Shown: piece by piece, positions 33,240-43,780 of the stretch
How the letters are laid out: every line of letters begins with the position of its first letter
Numbering within the stretch: the first letter of the stretch is position 1
NCBI GenBank assembly: GCA_029959085.1
Contig: JARWIR010000051.1
Coordinates: 2,976,001-3,040,000, forward strand
Direction: 5' to 3'
Length of the DNA stretch: 64,000 bases
Source of the DNA: Nemophila menziesii
Lineage: Eukaryota > Streptophyta > Magnoliopsida > Boraginales > Hydrophyllaceae
The notes under the pieces: model-generated
What the model saw: only the letters and a program-made list of their open reading frames with translations
Database searches by the model: none
Told to the model about the DNA's origin: nothing
Program-made: the position numbers and the translations under genes

Positions 33240-33545
33240 ATAAAAAAAAGTTTTAGCGACTACTTTACACCTCTAGAGACTAGTTCATGTTCATGAACTA
33301 GTCGCTAATAACCATAAGCCACTAGCGACTACTTTGTAGTCGCGAATTGTCGAATTAATTCCCATTACTCGATGGCGGTCCATTTTCCCACCCACGAAAG
33401 GACACGCATTTTAGTTTTACGTCTAGCGACTACATTGTAGTCGCTAAAGACTAGTTGACGTGGTCAAAGTCAAGACACGTTTAAGTAACCTCTTATCTAG
33501 CGACTACTTTCTTGTCTCTAGCGACTACACAAAGTAGTCGCTAGA
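33240..33545 (+). promoter_or_regulatory. Internal cluster of subterminal-type repeats
   Basis: GCGACTAC/GTAGTCGC words occur at least nine times, in both orientations, 6.7 kb inside the element and directly upstream of the second gene. The following leader (AACCCTATATCTAAACTGAG...) and the GGTGATGTAATAATTT text near 34730 resemble the 5' end of the whole element. I infer that the 5' terminal region was duplicated to serve as promoter of the second gene, or that a related element end was captured. Confidence 0.55.
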
Positions 33546-34793
33546 AAAAAAACCCTATATCTAAACTGAGAGCTCATTTCTTCACTCTCATTCCTTCTAC
33601 AAAATTTCTAAAAAACGAGAGCTCATTCCATTCCATTTTCAGCCATTCAAAGGGGCGATTCTAGCATCATATCTTCAACAAAGGTAAACAAATCCAACAC
33701 CATATCTCATTCTATTCTATTTTCAATCTTATATTAAGCTTTTTTCCTCCATTTTTACATTTCTAATTAATTTTTTTTTTGTTTGTGTTTCATTCCGAAT
33801 CAATATGACATGGATTCAACACCAAATCAGCTCCAATTTCATCCAAAAAGGTTAGTATTCCAACCAATTTTTGATTTTTAATTTTCATGTCTTTTTTTTT
33901 TGATTTTTTTTCTTTGATGATTACATGTTATTTTTAATTCCGAATATAGTAGGGTGTAATTAGAGTGTTGTATGAATTTTTTAAACCAAAAATTGATGTT
34001 AAATGGGTGAAAAATTTAATTTGTGAAATCTAATTAAATTTTTTTTCCTTTTTTTGATGCTTGATTCTTAATTCCGAGAATGATTAGTGTTAATAGGGTT
34101 TGGTTTTTGTTAATTTAAACATGTAATTCATGGTTTTTGATTGAAAATTAAGTAGGATGATCTTTTGGGAATTTTTTAATCTTTGTTATGTTTTTTAGAA
34201 AATGTTAGATTAATCTTTGTTATGTGTTAAAAAATATATAGGGACCTCTATGCAATTTAAAGAAATATATAAGGACCTTTATGCAATTTAATAATAATGA
34301 ATAGGGACTTTCATGAAATTTTAGAAAAATAAATTGGGACTTTTATACAATTTTTAAAAAATAAAGGGACTTTTATGCAATTTTTTCAAAATAAAGGGAC
34401 TTTTATGCAATTTTTAAAAATATATAGGGACCTTTTATGCAAATTTATAAAAAAAAAAATATAGGGACTTTTATGCAATTTAAGAAACATATATTTATTT
34501 TACTATGTAATAATAGATTTTTAAATATTAAAAATAATTATAATTTATTTTATTTTATGACTAATATAAATATTTTTGTATAATACAGATTGTACGTGTG
34601 CTATGTGCTATATATTGGATGTTAAAGATTCCCGATGATTTATTTACGTTTTTAATTTATTTGATTTATTTTATTTATGATTGTAATAATTTATTTAATT
34701 TTATTTTCATGTTTTTATTTTTGGTGATGTAATAATTTAGTATTTTTTATGTTATTTTTTATTCTGTATTTTAATTTACCTATAAAATGCTAG
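33546..34793 (+). other. Leader and intron region upstream of the second CACTA gene
   Basis: AT-rich and without sustained frames. Between about 34230 and 34490 the phrase AGGGACTTTTATGCAATTT recurs about eight times with spacers of roughly 10-20 bases, forming a degenerate tandem array. GTTAGTATT and other donor-like sites and TTTACCTATAAAATGCTAG just before the ATG suggest an untranslated first exon and intron. Confidence 0.5.
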
Positions 34794-36530
34794 ATGGCCG
34801 ATGTCATGTCTCGACAGCACGGAGGGGCTGGTGGGGGGAGGGACCCAAACGAGAATCCGAACCGAAACCTAGCCGACTGTGCAAACCAGCCCGGTAAATA
34901 AACAAATTCAACTCAATACTTGCTTAAAAAATAAAGTCACTACTAATTAATTTAATGTTAAAACAGATCCCCCTAGACGGAAAACAAGGGGTGGAGGTGC
35001 CCTAAAAACTGCGATGAGGGCACTAAAAGCTGTTGGGTGGCCTTTGCCGGTCAATTTTTGTATATTAGACGACACGTGGAGTCCATCAGGCAAGTACGGG
35101 CACCACGTTGCGCAAGTGATTGAGATTTTGCAGTACGAGAGAGGATTCCGCCCTATCACCCGTCTTGGAAAAAAGTGTCGGACGCGGACAAAAACGCCGT
35201 GATTAAGAGATTAGCGGTATAAATTTAATTTTTAATATTTTTAAAGCTTAATTTATTATTCTAATTTAAATTTAAATAATACATTTTTTTACAGAAATAT
35301 TTTGACATAAAGACTTGGAGAAAGAGGAAAGACTGGAATTCGATTTACGGAAACTTGGACGATACGATGAGGATGAGATTTAAGGATTACAAATATTACG
35401 TGAAGAAGCATTATTGGAGAAAGGGTTTGAAGCCGGATTGGATATCGGATGAGGTGTGGGCTAAGTGTGGTGAGTATTGGGGCTCGAGAAAAGCTAAGGT
35501 GAAATTTTGATTATTTTTAATTTTAGTATATATTTAAAATTATAATTTTATTTATTAATAATTGAATTTTAAATTTTTTCAGAATCAAGCAAAGGAAAAT
35601 AAAAAGAATCGAGAAAAGCAGAAAAACAAGAGTGGAGCGGGGTCGAGGAGGTATTCCCGAACTCGGGATATGCTATACGAGGTGGTTTTTTATTTAAGTA
35701 AATTTTTTAATTATTAATTTATTATTTATTTTGAATATCTTTTATTTTTCTGAAACAGGGTGAAGAATTAATCCCGGGAGGGAATCTGGTGATAAGGGAT
35801 GAGTCTACCCAACAAGACATCCCAATTCTGCATATGGGTGGTTTTACGAGGTGGTGGGGAAAAGCAAGAAGACCAGTGGAGGTCGGTGGGCTACGAAAAA
35901 GCCGATGTAAGTTTTTTTTATAAGTTTATTATTAATTATTTTTTTCATCTAAAGTCAAATTTAATTGATATATTGTTTTTTATGTAACAGAAATTGCTCA
36001 AGGACGCGATGAAGGAAAAGGTGACTCAAAGTCAATCAGAGTCAACCGATTGGGAAGGAATGAGTCAAAAGGAGCAATACGATTACGTGAGGAGCACCGC
36101 GAAGGCGGTTGGGTCACCGAAGAGGAGCTTTATTCCAGGCATTGGCCGTCCGAGAAAATCGAAGAACAAGGCTAATACTACTCCAGCCCGGAACGAGCAG
36201 CACGAGGAGATGATGGCGGCGATTAACGAGCTCCGAGTGTCCAGCGGTCTTCCCCCATTCCCCCGCCCTGAAGGATCTACTAGCACCGCGCCTCCACCTT
36301 TTCCGATGGCTGTTGTGAATGATGCCATCGCGTACGTTAATCAGTTGAGGGCAGATAAAGGCGAGACCCCCTTCCAGCCTATGAATGCGGGCCCCACTCC
36401 TCCTAGCGGTGATGAAGATGATGATAGTAGTAGTAGTGATGATGGTGAAGATGTTGAAGATGTTGAAATAGATGAAGATGATTACGAGCCCGGGAATGAT
36501 GAAAACGTTTATACAAAGCTCGGATTTTAG
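34794..36530 (+). pseudogene. CACTA second gene (Transposase_24/TNPA-like)
   Basis: Six likely exons: 34794-34893, 34967-35217, 35295-35501, 35582-35680, 35759-35907 and 35991-36530, with GT/AG borders. The protein starts MADVMSRQHGG and has a DNA-binding-like middle (PLPVNFCILDDTWSPSGKYG, then YHPSWKKVSDADKNAVIKRL, KYFDIKTWRKRKDW, YYVKKHYWRKGLKPDWIS), a basic exon (NQAKENKKNREKQKNKSG) and a long last exon with a proline-rich part and an acidic end (GDEDDDSSSSDDGED). This pattern fits the plant transposase 24 family. One frameshift lies near 35145 in exon 2 and another probably in exon 5. The protein would bind the subterminal repeats. Confidence 0.75.
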
Positions 36531-36764
36531 ATATTGTGGTTGTTTGGTGTTTAATTTATTATATTTTAAGACTTTTAATTTAATTTTATTTGGTTTGTAT
36601 TAAGACTTTTTATTTTATTTTGGTGTAGTTTGGTATGACTTTGACTTTGACCTGGTTTGACCGGGTTTGACTTTGGTTTAATTATATATTTTAATTAATT
36701 ATTTTGAATTGTTAATTGTATTTTTATTTATTATTTGTATTTTTAAAAAAAATAAAAAAATATG

Positions 36765-36816
36765 ATTTTCGAATTATTTTTAATTACAGAATTGTAATTA
36801 AAAATAATTCGAAAAT
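36765..36816. terminator. Perfect 23-bp hairpin after the second CACTA gene
   Basis: ATTTTCGAATTATTTTTAAT plus TAC (36765-36787) is exactly complementary to 36794-36816, with a 6-base loop. It lies about 235 bases past the stop codon. It may affect 3' end formation or small-RNA production; no function is shown. Confidence 0.6.
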
Positions 36817-36849
36817 TGTGTTTTTTTATTTTTAAAAAAAAAAAATTAA

Positions 36850-37237
36850 TAGTAGCGACTACATAGTAGTCGTTATTGACTACATCAAGTAGTCGCTATA
36901 CCTTGTAGTAATAACGACTACTTTGTAGTCGTTAATAAACTTCTCTATTCTCGACTACGTTGTAGTCGATGATAAACTTAACTTTTCTCTACTACTAAGT
37001 AGTCGCTAGAAGAAGCGTTATCTAACGACTACAAAGTAGTCGTTAGTAATGCCACTGACTCTAACGACTATTTCTTCGCGTGTAGTCGTAAGGTTTACCT
37101 TCTAACGACTAGTTTTTCGCGACTAATTTTTAACGACTACATGTAGTCGTTAGGTCCTTGATCCGATTTCTAGCGACTACTTTTATTATTTTTAGCGACT
37201 ACTCATGTAGTCGCGAGACCCTTGACGCGGCGTAGTG
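36850..37237 (-). repeat. 3' subterminal repeats and TIR of the CACTA element
   Basis: About 18 GCGACTAC/ACGACTAC words in both orientations up to the terminus, which on the minus strand is CACTACGCCGCGTC. This is the mirror arrangement to 26571-26930. Confidence 0.9.
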
Positions 37238-37901
37238 AGATTATTTATATAAATATGATTTTTGTGCAGTTGGAGAGATGCTTTAAAATTCTTTTGTAAT
37301 AGTTTAAGTGCAAAGTGTGTAAATTCATTGGAGGTTGTTTTTTCATATAAAAAAAATTCTTCGAAAAAAAAAATCAGTCGTTTGTCTACATAAAAATAAC
37401 TTCCTACTATGAATACTTTGTCTCAGAATAACACACCAATCCGAAATTAAAATATATAGACTAAATGATAAATATACACAAATGGAAGAGTTTGAAACTG
37501 AACAATGTAAACACAGACTACATAATATATTGCACACAAACTGCATCTGCAGAAAGTAAGAAAAGAACACAGAGTTTTAGTGGAAGACTACAAACTCATA
37601 AAGAATGAATTATAATTAAGCAATATTAAAGCAAAACAATGTATTCGCTGACACCATTAATTGCCTTGCTATTTGCAAGGTTTTCAGATATAAGTTATGT
37701 AAATTAAAATATTTCATTTGGGTGCAGAAACATACAATCGCACATAGAGAAAGAGCTTTACTATTACTATACATTGGGGTGCCAGAATTAAGGACACACA
37801 TCGATTTCTGAAGATCAATTGCTTCCTCCACCTGCAAAAAAATATAAGAAAAAACATACAAGGAAACACTAGCGAAGGCTCGATTGGCTTAAATTCACCA
37901 G

Positions 37902-38874
37902 CTATGTTGTAGATCTCGGTTTCCCGGGCTAGGCGGTCGACCGGGGCGTAGCGCCTAGACGGGATTATATGAGGCCGGATTAGACGGATTTGGATGTTGT
38001 TGTGTAATGTTGTATATTAAGTAATATTACACATAGTATTATAACACTTTTAACTATTTAAGTCATAAAATGCATAACACTATATTTGAAGAATATATAT
38101 ATATATATAAATGATATGTTTATATATTCTCGGTGAAGTGTTTTAAGTTGATTGGTTTCTTACTTAATGACGTGGCCTCATCTGGGCGCTTGATCTTTAC
38201 TCACATCCTACGGCTCTCACTTGATCTTGGCTTATGTCTCTTATATAAGGAATATGGGTTTGACCGAAGTCATAACCCTTCTCTCAACTCACGCGTTTCA
38301 CTCTCTCGCCTCTCTCTTCATACGAAACCCTAGTTCTTTGAAGATCAATTTCTGATTCTTCTTGTAATCGATTAGATAGCTTCTTGGTTGTAATATCTCG
38401 TGTAATTTGTGATAATCATCTTGATTAATCACTAGATAGCCTTATTAGTTATTTAGGGTTCGAGAATTAGATTAGAAGCGGTATTCAATTGATTTTGTGG
38501 TTTGTAATTGTAAGGTGATCTGAAACATTGTATCTCTTGTGATTTCTAGTGGCTGAGCAACTATCATCGGAGCTCAACGTGGATGTAGGTCTATTTTGGA
38601 CTGAACCACGATAATTTATGTGTTCTTACTTTCTCGCATATTTTCTTTGGTTTTGGTTACTTGAGTATTGTGATTTGAAGGTTAATCTTGATATAATTTA
38701 CAACAATATTATATATAAAAAATAATAATATTTGAGTTATAATATCAATTTAATAATTCTCGGGAATAAGAAAAATAAAAAGAACGCCTAGGCGGCAATT
38801 TTTTTCCTTTAACCGCCTAGGCGCCTCTTCCATGACGCTTAGGCGGCGCCTAGATGACGATTTGTACAACATAG
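37902..38874. mobile_element. Non-autonomous TIR element (CCTAGGCG family), copy 2
   Basis: Same ends as copy 1 (CTATGTTGTAGATCTCGG at the left; inverted CTATGTTGTACAAATC at the right), with the same GGCGCCTAGG-rich borders. Without the nested solo LTR it is about 349 bp. The homologous host sequence without insertion is in copy A near 15100 (GGCTTATATTTGCAACAG). The target duplication is worn: TTTGCAAC follows the right end and TTCACCAG precedes the left. Confidence 0.85.
38087..38705 (+). repeat. Copia-like solo LTR nested in the TIR element
   Basis: A 619-bp LTR starting TGAAGAATATATAT and ending AATTTACAACA, flanked by the 5-bp duplication ATATT (38082-38086 and 38706-38710). It has a TATATAAGG box near 38240 and a leader containing AAACCCTAG. 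The interruption is confirmed by the uninterrupted TIR copy 1, where AACACTATATTAAATAT is continuous. The 66-codon frame inside is not a gene. Confidence 0.85.
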
Positions 38875-39619
38875 TTTGCAACAAAAAAAATTTAGATAAC
38901 TCCACACCAACCAATCCATAGTTGCATATAAGGTTAATAAAAGCTTATCTTAGGGATAGTCATGTTTGGGTTTTGCAGAAGCAGACTAGATTCAGGGAGC
39001 TAGCTAGGAGATAAAAAATACTTGAAATTTCAAATTTTTCCTCAACAACTTCTCGGGTAATGTTAAAATTAACCTTATATGATAATAAAATCAGAAACAT
39101 AAATCTTTCCAGTTAAATTAGTAAAGTCCTTCACACCCCCATAGATCATGTCACATCCTATCAACTGAATTTACAACCGACATGGTATCACTAACTCCAT
39201 TTAATGATCTACCCTACATACTTTTTACATATAAAAAAATTAAAGAATATCGAGTTTGGGTAAAAAATGCAAACAAAAGAAAAAGGTAGCCAATATACAG
39301 GTTGATCAATTTGCGTGATATCCGGAGAAGCCTCTGGAAAGTATATAATAGGAGTTTGAGAGTCTACGGTTTGTTGATCTTTTGACATCAATGGTGCAAT
39401 GGATTTCTGCAGAAGCTTATCAGGTACCCGTTGATCCTACAGAGGGGAAAATTCCCCTCCCGAACTGAAAATGTTTTCGATCTGAGCCTTAACCCTGTCT
39501 TCAAACTCGATTTCATTCTTGTAACGTTGCATGAATCGTAAAATGCGTTCCAGTAGATTCTTATCGATTTTAGATTTATTAAGTTTATCATTTATGGTTT
39601 GGTTATTCTCACGAAGAGG

Positions 39620-41081
39620 TGTTGAGATATAAAATCTCATTAATAGAATGCCTTCTCCTAACAGTTCGGACTTTTGGTTGAGTTGGCAAGTTAACATGGT
39701 ATCAGATGTGATCTCACTAATTCCGTAACTATTTCTACTCTAAACTCGCTCTTCTACTCATGGCAACACCAATCTCCTTCACCGAAGACTTCTCAAGTCC
39801 ATATTATCTCCATCCAAGTGAGAACACCGGAATTTCACTCGTATCCGATGTCCTCACCGGCGAAAACTATCTCTCTTGGAAACGCGCTATTGAAATTGCA
39901 CTCTCTGTTAAAAATAAACTCGGCTTCATTAATGGTGAGCTTCCTCAACCCCCTTTATCTAATTTGCCTCTCTTCACTGCGTGGAACAGAGCAAACAATC
40001 TTGTTCTAGCCTGGTTACTAAATTCGATTTCGAAAGACATTCGATCCAGTCTTTTATATGTTAACTCAGCTTATGAACTCTTTAATGAAATTAAAACTCG
40101 ATTTAACAAAAGTAATGGAACTCAAGTCTATCACCTTGAAAAGGCTTTAAGCTCTATCTCGCAAAATTCTAGCTCAGTTTCTGAATATTTTGCTAAGTTC
40201 AAATCATTATGGGATGAATATATCCATTATAGACCTATGCCAAGCTGCTCTTGTGGTCATATGAACAATTGCACTTGTAGATTGTTTGAAACATTAATTC
40301 AAAGACAGCAAAATGATTTTATCATCAAATTTTTGATTGGTTTAAATGATTCTTATGCTATAGTCCGCAGTCAAATTCTTCTCATGGATCCTCTACCTAC
40401 TGTTAACTCTGTGTTTGCTATGATAAATCAAGAAGAAAGTCAAAGAGCCTTAACTAACTCTTCATTAGATTCTTCAGCTCATGCTTTCTATACCAAAAAC
40501 TTACATAAATCAAAAAATTATTTTGAGAGGAAGAAAATGGTGTGTACTCATTGTGGTTATACAGGACACACAATTGACTTGTTTTCAGATTCATGGCTAT
40601 CCAATTGGTTGGGATGGACCAAAAGGAAGGCGATTCATCATGAACAACAACTCTAAACCACAAAATGTGAAGGCTCACTGTGTTAATGCTCAAGATTCTA
40701 ACGAAAATGACTTTAAACCTTTAACCTCTTATGATTTTTCACCTGAAGAGATTAGCAAACTTATTGCTCTAGCTAATTCATCTTCCACTGATCAATCTAC
40801 TCCTCAAGCAGCTGTTCATCAAGTATCTACACAGGAAGGTAACACAAACAAATCTTCTTGGATCCTTGATACAGGTGCAACTGATCTGAGAAGGTTTCGA
40901 GTCTCTCGACCGCCACCCACTTTATTCTGCACGTGCAAGTTTAGCTCTTCTCCTAAAGCCTTCTATGGGCTCTCTTCTCTACTAAGCTTGCACGTGAGGG
41001 GGCGAGTTGAGATATAAAATCTCATTAATAGAATGCCTTCTCCTAACAGTTCGGACTTTTGGTTGAGTTGGCAATTTAACA
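39620..41081 (+). mobile_element. Gag-only miniature LTR retrotransposon (TR-GAG-like)
   Basis: A 1462-bp element with two 77-bp LTRs (39620-39696 and 41005-41081) that differ at two positions. It has the 5-bp duplication AGAGG (39615-39619 and 41082-41086), a tRNA-iMet primer site TGGTATCAGATG starting directly at 39697, and a G-rich polypurine tract before the 3' LTR. The internal part encodes only Gag and the first residues of protease. It lies in an exon-like part of the MED15-like relic and is probably mobilised by a full copia relative. Confidence 0.95.
39760..41017 (+). pseudogene. Copia-type Gag with truncated protease
   Basis: Starts MATPISFTEDFSSPYYLHPS. The Gag core has ENYLSWKRAIEIALSVKNKL, FTAWNRANNLVLAWLLNSI and VSEYFAKFKSLWDEY. 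A cysteine-rich insert (CSCGHMNNCTCR) is followed by FIIKFLIGLNDSYAIVRSQI. The zinc knuckle CTHCGYTGHTID...CFQIHGYP is split by a frameshift near 40575, where one codon is damaged. The second frame continues through a linker to the protease motif SWILDTGATD. It then jumps to about 45 unrelated residues, ending in a stop inside the 3' LTR. The deletion removed integrase, RT and RNase H. Apart from the frameshift, Gag looks intact. Confidence 0.85.
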
Positions 41082-41086
41082 AGAGG

Positions 41087-42370
41087 CACTAATAACTCCT
41101 AAACTGTTCTGCAATCTATGCTTGGCCATTCTCACGAAGAGGCACTAATAACTCCTGTTGGGCATGAAATTGTGATGGCCGTTCTTCAGAACCTATATAA
41201 GATACATATTCACACACAAAATGTGATAAATTTGGCTATTATGCGTAATACAGAGACACATGGTATGTGATATTCAGAACTGTTAGCAGCTCACTTATAT
41301 AAGTGAGATTTGGACTTTTATTTTAAGATTAAATTTATATATATGTTTTTACACATTCATGGAAGTTTAACAACAAAAAGAAAACTTATATTAACTTAGT
41401 TCAATCATTTCATTGCTCGATGTTAGTATTATTTCAATCCTTAGTTTTTGGAGTTTTTCCCATTCAATTTGAGTTTAAACTTGATGATCTGAATTATAAC
41501 TGAACACTCCTATGCCGAAAATTTACAACATAGATTGTAATATTGTTAAATTATTGCTATATAACATAAATCATGAATTTGAAATTCTGAACTTTGTATA
41601 ATTAATCATGAACTAGACATAACGTACGTATTATGAACTTTGGATTAGAATTTCACTTTAATTTATTCAAGGTAAAATAAATAAATTTTGCTCAAGTGCA
41701 CACGGGTCATATCCTAGGAGAAAAGAATAGCTAAAGACACTTAAAATACCTGTAATTACAGGAATGTTGCCCGTTTTCAGTTTGAATGAAATTCTTTGAA
41801 GACACTCCATTTACAAGTAGATAGATATATCTAAATAGAAATTAGAATCAAGCACAAACATACAAATGGATGAAAATTAAGAAAACTATTATTTCCAACA
41901 TACTTTACTGGTTGCCTATGAGTAAGTCATGTCTTCAAATTTCTTAGCTAAAGCCTCTACTTCTTTCCAGTTTCAGGAAAAACTTTTTTTAATATCTCAA
42001 ATTTGTATACTTCAAACATTAAAATATGTCTTATTAACTTTACAAGAATTTTCGTATTATATATATAATTTATTCATTTGATTTAGTAAAGAATTACAAT
42101 TAAAGCAAACACATACTTAACGCGAGTAAGAAAGCAAAATTCGCATCCATAGAAACAATAAATGTGGGTGGACAATAGTGATGGCAAATAATGGACTCCA
42201 TAAGGGGATTTACTCTGGAGGGATGAGAATTCGAAGTAAGATCTAGACTCACCTGCTTGGTGCTTTCTTTCTAATTTCGATTCTCTAGGTCACTAAGGTC
42301 TTTAAAGACATCAATTTATTCGATCGAGTATTCTTGTTGGAAGAGACGTCCTTAAAGGGAAAGTATCTTT
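41087..42370 (-). other. Host-like flank upstream of the MED15-like relic
   Basis: AT-rich sequence. The only recognisable pieces are the tandem 28-bp repeat ending near 41154 and the KIX-like fragment at 41908-41995. The stretch 42120-42370 has no recognised content and is continuous with 48499 onward once the copia element is removed. Confidence 0.5.
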
Positions 42371-43253
42371 TGTAGGTGATAACCATTTAGAAAAATTTTG
42401 ACGAAAACGAAACAAAATAAATCAAAACTTCAATTAACTGTAAACTAACTATTACACGGAAAATTGAATAAAAACGAGAATGAATTACAAAGCTTTTATA
42501 CGGAAAAACGAAAGCACACACTTACACGGTAAAGGGAAAAATCCCGGTGTTAAAAAGATATTTCAGCCGTAGTATCGGTATCCTCTAACAGAATCGAAAG
42601 AAAGAAAATAATGTAGAGAGAGTTATTTTTTCTGCTTTGTGATTTGCTTTGTAATTCGTACTGAATAGTGGTGAGGAATGGGGTCTATATATAGGGGAAA
42701 AGGAAGACCCAAGCCAGCCATTCTGAAACGTCCCAATTAAGCCCATGATTCCCTCCGGATTTGATTTGATTGGATTGACAGTTTCTCTTGACTTGTAACC
42801 TCCACGTTTCTATTCTTTGTAACAGCTTTGACTTTTGACTTTTGACCTTTGAGATATTCCCACGTGTAACAGCTGCTGATTATTCCTTTTCTTTTAACGC
42901 GTGCGTGATTTGAGGAGTTTGTCTCTACGTTTACGTTTGAGTTGTCCCATTATAAGAGCTGGTAGAAAAATCCAATTCATTTTTCATTTTTTGACTCCCC
43001 AAACTCCCCACGACCCACGCCCCCACGCCCCCACGCCCCACGCCCCACGCCCCACGCCGTCGCCGGTGCCGGGCCGGGCGGGTGGGTGGTGGTGGTGGTG
43101 GTGGTGCGCGCGTGTGGGTTTAATCATTACCTCGCCATGTGCATGGGTATTGGATCATCGGGCTTTGTTAATACCACAATGTATAAAAATAGTCCAAGTC
43201 CTCACCCACCCACCGATGTGGGAAACCTTTCTCTTCTTTCAAATGTTCCAACA
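42371..43253 (-). repeat. 3' LTR of copia element B
   Basis: 883 bp. It contains a G/C-rich patch (about 43000-43110) of CCCACGCC and GGTGGT repeats and a TATATATAGGGG box near 42690. Its GC skew produces long spurious frames on the plus strand. Confidence 0.9.
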
Positions 43254-43780
43254 ATCCCCCACACATTTGAATGTCAACAAAAGGTTTGGAGAGAAGGTGA
43301 TCAGGTTTCCATGACTTTCAGCATTTGGGTGAATTGTACTTAAGTGCCAATATCTTTCGATTTGAATTGTCACGTAGTGAAGTGAGGCAACCACCGAATT
43401 CCGTTTAAGTGAACATACTCTTGAACTTTAACGGTTTCCGATAGAGGCCCTCACAACACATACTCTACCCTGCTGAAAGTTATGGTTTCCTCGAACCTCA
43501 CCTTTCAGTTTAGTTCATCAAGTCCTTCTCTAAGAACCACCCTTGCGGGCTATGAACTTTTTGGATACATTTATTTACATTTGTTCAAGGACGTCTCCTT
43601 AACATTTTTGTTTATAAAGGTTTGGGTTTTTGCTACTACCCTTGAATTCATCAAGTCCTTCTCGAAAGGACCACCATATAGGCTATGAATTTTGATTCAT
43701 CAAGTCCTTCTCAAAAGGACCACCACAAGTGGCTATGAATCCATATTACTTTAGTTTTATGCCATAGGGATGGATGGAGA
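43254..43780 (-). other. 3' untranslated internal region of copia element B
   Basis: Non-coding stretch between the RNase H stop and the polypurine tract. It holds several copies of a TTCATCAAGTCCTTCTC phrase near 43510, 43650 and 43700. A comparable region exists at 62380-63032. Confidence 0.6.

Larger units (their letters stand above)
26571..37237 (+). mobile_element. CACTA (En/Spm) DNA transposon, 10.7 kb
   Basis: The termini are CACTACTACAGCGCG at the left and, inverted, CACTACGCCGCGTCAAG at the right, with the 3-bp TSD AGA at 26568-26570 and 37238-37240. Both ends carry dense subterminal GCGACTAC/GTAGTCGC repeats, the presumed binding sites for the TNPA-type protein. It encodes a TNPD-like transposase (28042-32010) and a second gene of the plant Transposase_24/TNPA-like type (34794-36530). 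Both are broken. The duplicated host copy at 14340-14353 shows the empty site. A TIR element sits inside the transposase gene at 28861-29320. The complete gene content suggests it was once autonomous. Confidence 0.95.
37241..42370 (-). pseudogene. MED15-like gene fragment, duplicate copy B (interrupted)
   Basis: A minus-strand relic corresponding to copy A at 14330-16262 and extending further upstream. Reading down: a KIX-like piece at about 41908-41995 (NWKEVEALAKKFEDMTYS, stop, ATSK); a segment near 41100-41200 (SQFHAQQELLVPLREN), partly duplicated in tandem with a 28-bp repeat; the exon at about 39430-39619 (QTINDKLNKSKIDKNLLERI then LRFMQRYKNEIEFEDRVK); and a small exon near 37797-37833 (VEEAIDLQKSMCVLNSGTP). 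HLP and ATS text in the KIX part matches the domain of Mediator subunit 15, a co-activator docking protein. Several stops, two transposon insertions and the gag-only element make it non-functional. Confidence 0.55.

Noticed and set aside
38133..38333. 66-codon frame with LTR-like context
   Set aside because: Falls wholly inside the copia solo LTR, spanning its promoter and leader.
42901..43343. Plus-strand frames of 85-137 codons
   Set aside because: They lie in the LTR of a minus-strand copia element and arise from CCCACGCC/GGTGGT low-complexity sequence.
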